A stretch of DNA of 7,367 nucleotides from Prevotellaceae bacterium. Lineage in GTDB: Bacteria; Bacteroidota; Bacteroidia; Bacteroidales; UBA932. The stretch covers positions 1 through 7,367 of the forward strand of contig JAITQP010000201.1 of NCBI GenBank assembly GCA_031288885.1, in the 5' to 3' direction. Shown here in pieces: positions 7,142-7,367 of this stretch. Made by a program: the position numbers and the translations under genes. The stretch's first letter is position 1. Each line of letters starts with the position of its first letter. The notes under the pieces are model-generated. The model worked only from the letters and a program-made list of their open reading frames with translations, did not search any database and was not told where the DNA came from.

Positions 7142-7210
7142 GGGCGCGGGTGGTGTGCATCGTAGGGGCGGGGTTTTAAACCGCCCCGACGAAGCACACG
7201 CCGCGCGCCC
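7142..7210. repeat. 69-bp imperfect palindrome
   Basis: Two 30-base arms (7142-7171 and 7181-7210) pair in strict register around a 9-base centre, with paired positions always summing to 7352. The paired blocks are GGGCGCG with CGCGCCC, GTGTGC with GCACAC, TCGT with ACGA, and GGGGCGG with CCGCCCC. In all, 25 of 30 positions are complementary, with mismatches at 7149, 7151, 7152, 7159 and 7164 of the left arm. The loop is GGTTTTAAA. It could be a REP or MITE-like intergenic repeat, or form a strong RNA hairpin. No T-run follows, so a simple terminator is unlikely, though it could protect or end a transcript. Confidence 0.65.
7157..7178 (+). repeat. Short direct repeat, copy 2
   Basis: This is the second copy of the segment at 6895-6915, 262 bases downstream, with one substitution and one extra G. 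It forms the inner left arm and part of the loop of the 69-bp palindrome. Confidence 0.6.
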
Positions 7211-7358
7211 ATAAACAATAATCAATAAACAAGAAACACGAACCACTGCCCCCGTAACTTATTCGTTTCATTTTATTCTTTGCTTTGTCATGCTGTTGTA
7301 ATACCGAAAGCGGAATTTTGCACCGGAATTATTACTACTAACTGATAAAAAATTGATT
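7211..7358. other. AT-rich intergenic stretch
   Basis: No gene, RNA gene or clear promoter is visible. Composition drops sharply to AT-rich after the palindrome, as expected for an upstream region. TATTCTTTG (7274-7282) resembles a -7 box but has three rather than two bases between TA and TTTG, and no -33 partner is seen. It probably holds the leader of a gene beginning at 7359. Confidence 0.4.
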
Positions 7359-7367
7359 ATGAAACGA
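7359..7367 (+). CDS. Possible start of the next gene, cut by the window end
   Basis: ATG AAA CGA (Met-Lys-Arg) follows the A/T-rich sequence ATAAAAAATTGATT, the usual setting of a start codon in Bacteroidota. Only three codons are present, so neither the product nor the reality of the gene can be judged. Confidence 0.3.

Larger units (their letters stand above)
6979..7179 (+). pseudogene. Short ORF, probably a truncated gene remnant read into repeat DNA
   Basis: An ATG at 6979 follows a good promoter by a short leader and opens a 66-codon frame. Residues 1-33 look like normal protein: MSRVRVSVLAAAEKIKSEL, a likely helix, then a charged stretch to LYA. From about residue 34 (base 7078) the reading frame enters GC-rich hairpin sequence and becomes Arg-rich and low in complexity. 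It stops inside the copy-2 direct repeat at 7177-7179. This pattern suggests that the 5' end of a gene survives while its 3' part was lost or replaced by repeat sequence. A genuine small protein is possible. I do not recognise the family. An in-frame ATG at 6961 exists but overlaps the promoter box. Confidence 0.35.

Noticed and set aside
7274..7282. TATTCTTTG as a promoter for the next gene
   Set aside because: The spacing between TA and TTTG is one base too long and no -33 element is found at the right distance.
1..7367. A new defence, CRISPR or mobile system
   Set aside because: No spacer-repeat array, transposase, integrase, nuclease or toxin-antitoxin gene is visible; the genes are a respiratory operon plus one hydrolase.

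Overview
The window carries a complete six-gene operon for the Na+-translocating NADH:quinone oxidoreductase (Na+-NQR), in the order nqrA-nqrB-nqrC-nqrD-nqrE-[alpha/beta hydrolase]-nqrF. All genes are on the + strand and packed tightly from base 71 to 6858. Genes are GC-rich, gaps between them are AT-rich, and two sites match the Bacteroidota sigma-factor box TAnnTTTG (38-45 and 6956-6963). Together with the Na+-NQR proteins this points to a member of the Bacteroidota, probably Bacteroidales with a GC-rich coding fraction. The genus cannot be told from the sequence.

Layout: bases 1-70 hold a tandem AT-rich heptamer repeat and a likely operon promoter. nqrA (71-1429), nqrB (1454-2623), nqrC (2627-3622), nqrD (3623-4264) and nqrE (4248-4865) follow with gaps of 24, 3, 0 and -17 nt. 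A 241-residue alpha/beta hydrolase (4888-5613) sits 22 nt after nqrE and 9 nt before nqrF (5623-6858). The last 500 bases have no confident gene. They hold a reverse-oriented copy of the heptamer repeat, a promoter driving a short ORF that appears truncated by repeat-like DNA, GC-rich hairpins, a 69-bp imperfect palindrome, and the first three codons of a possible next gene at the window edge.

How it works together: NqrF takes electrons from NADH through FAD and a [2Fe-2S] ferredoxin domain. They pass through the intramembrane iron-sulfur site of NqrD/NqrE, the covalent FMN of NqrC and the FMN and riboflavin of NqrB to quinone, with NqrA as the large peripheral subunit, and this drives Na+ export. 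The known cofactor residues are visible: four NqrF cysteines, two cysteines each in NqrD and NqrE, and the FMN-bearing threonines of NqrB and NqrC. The complex should therefore be functional.

The core system is well known. The unusual points are the hydrolase inserted in the operon, a 96-residue low-complexity tail on NqrC, and the repeat-rich DNA around the operon.
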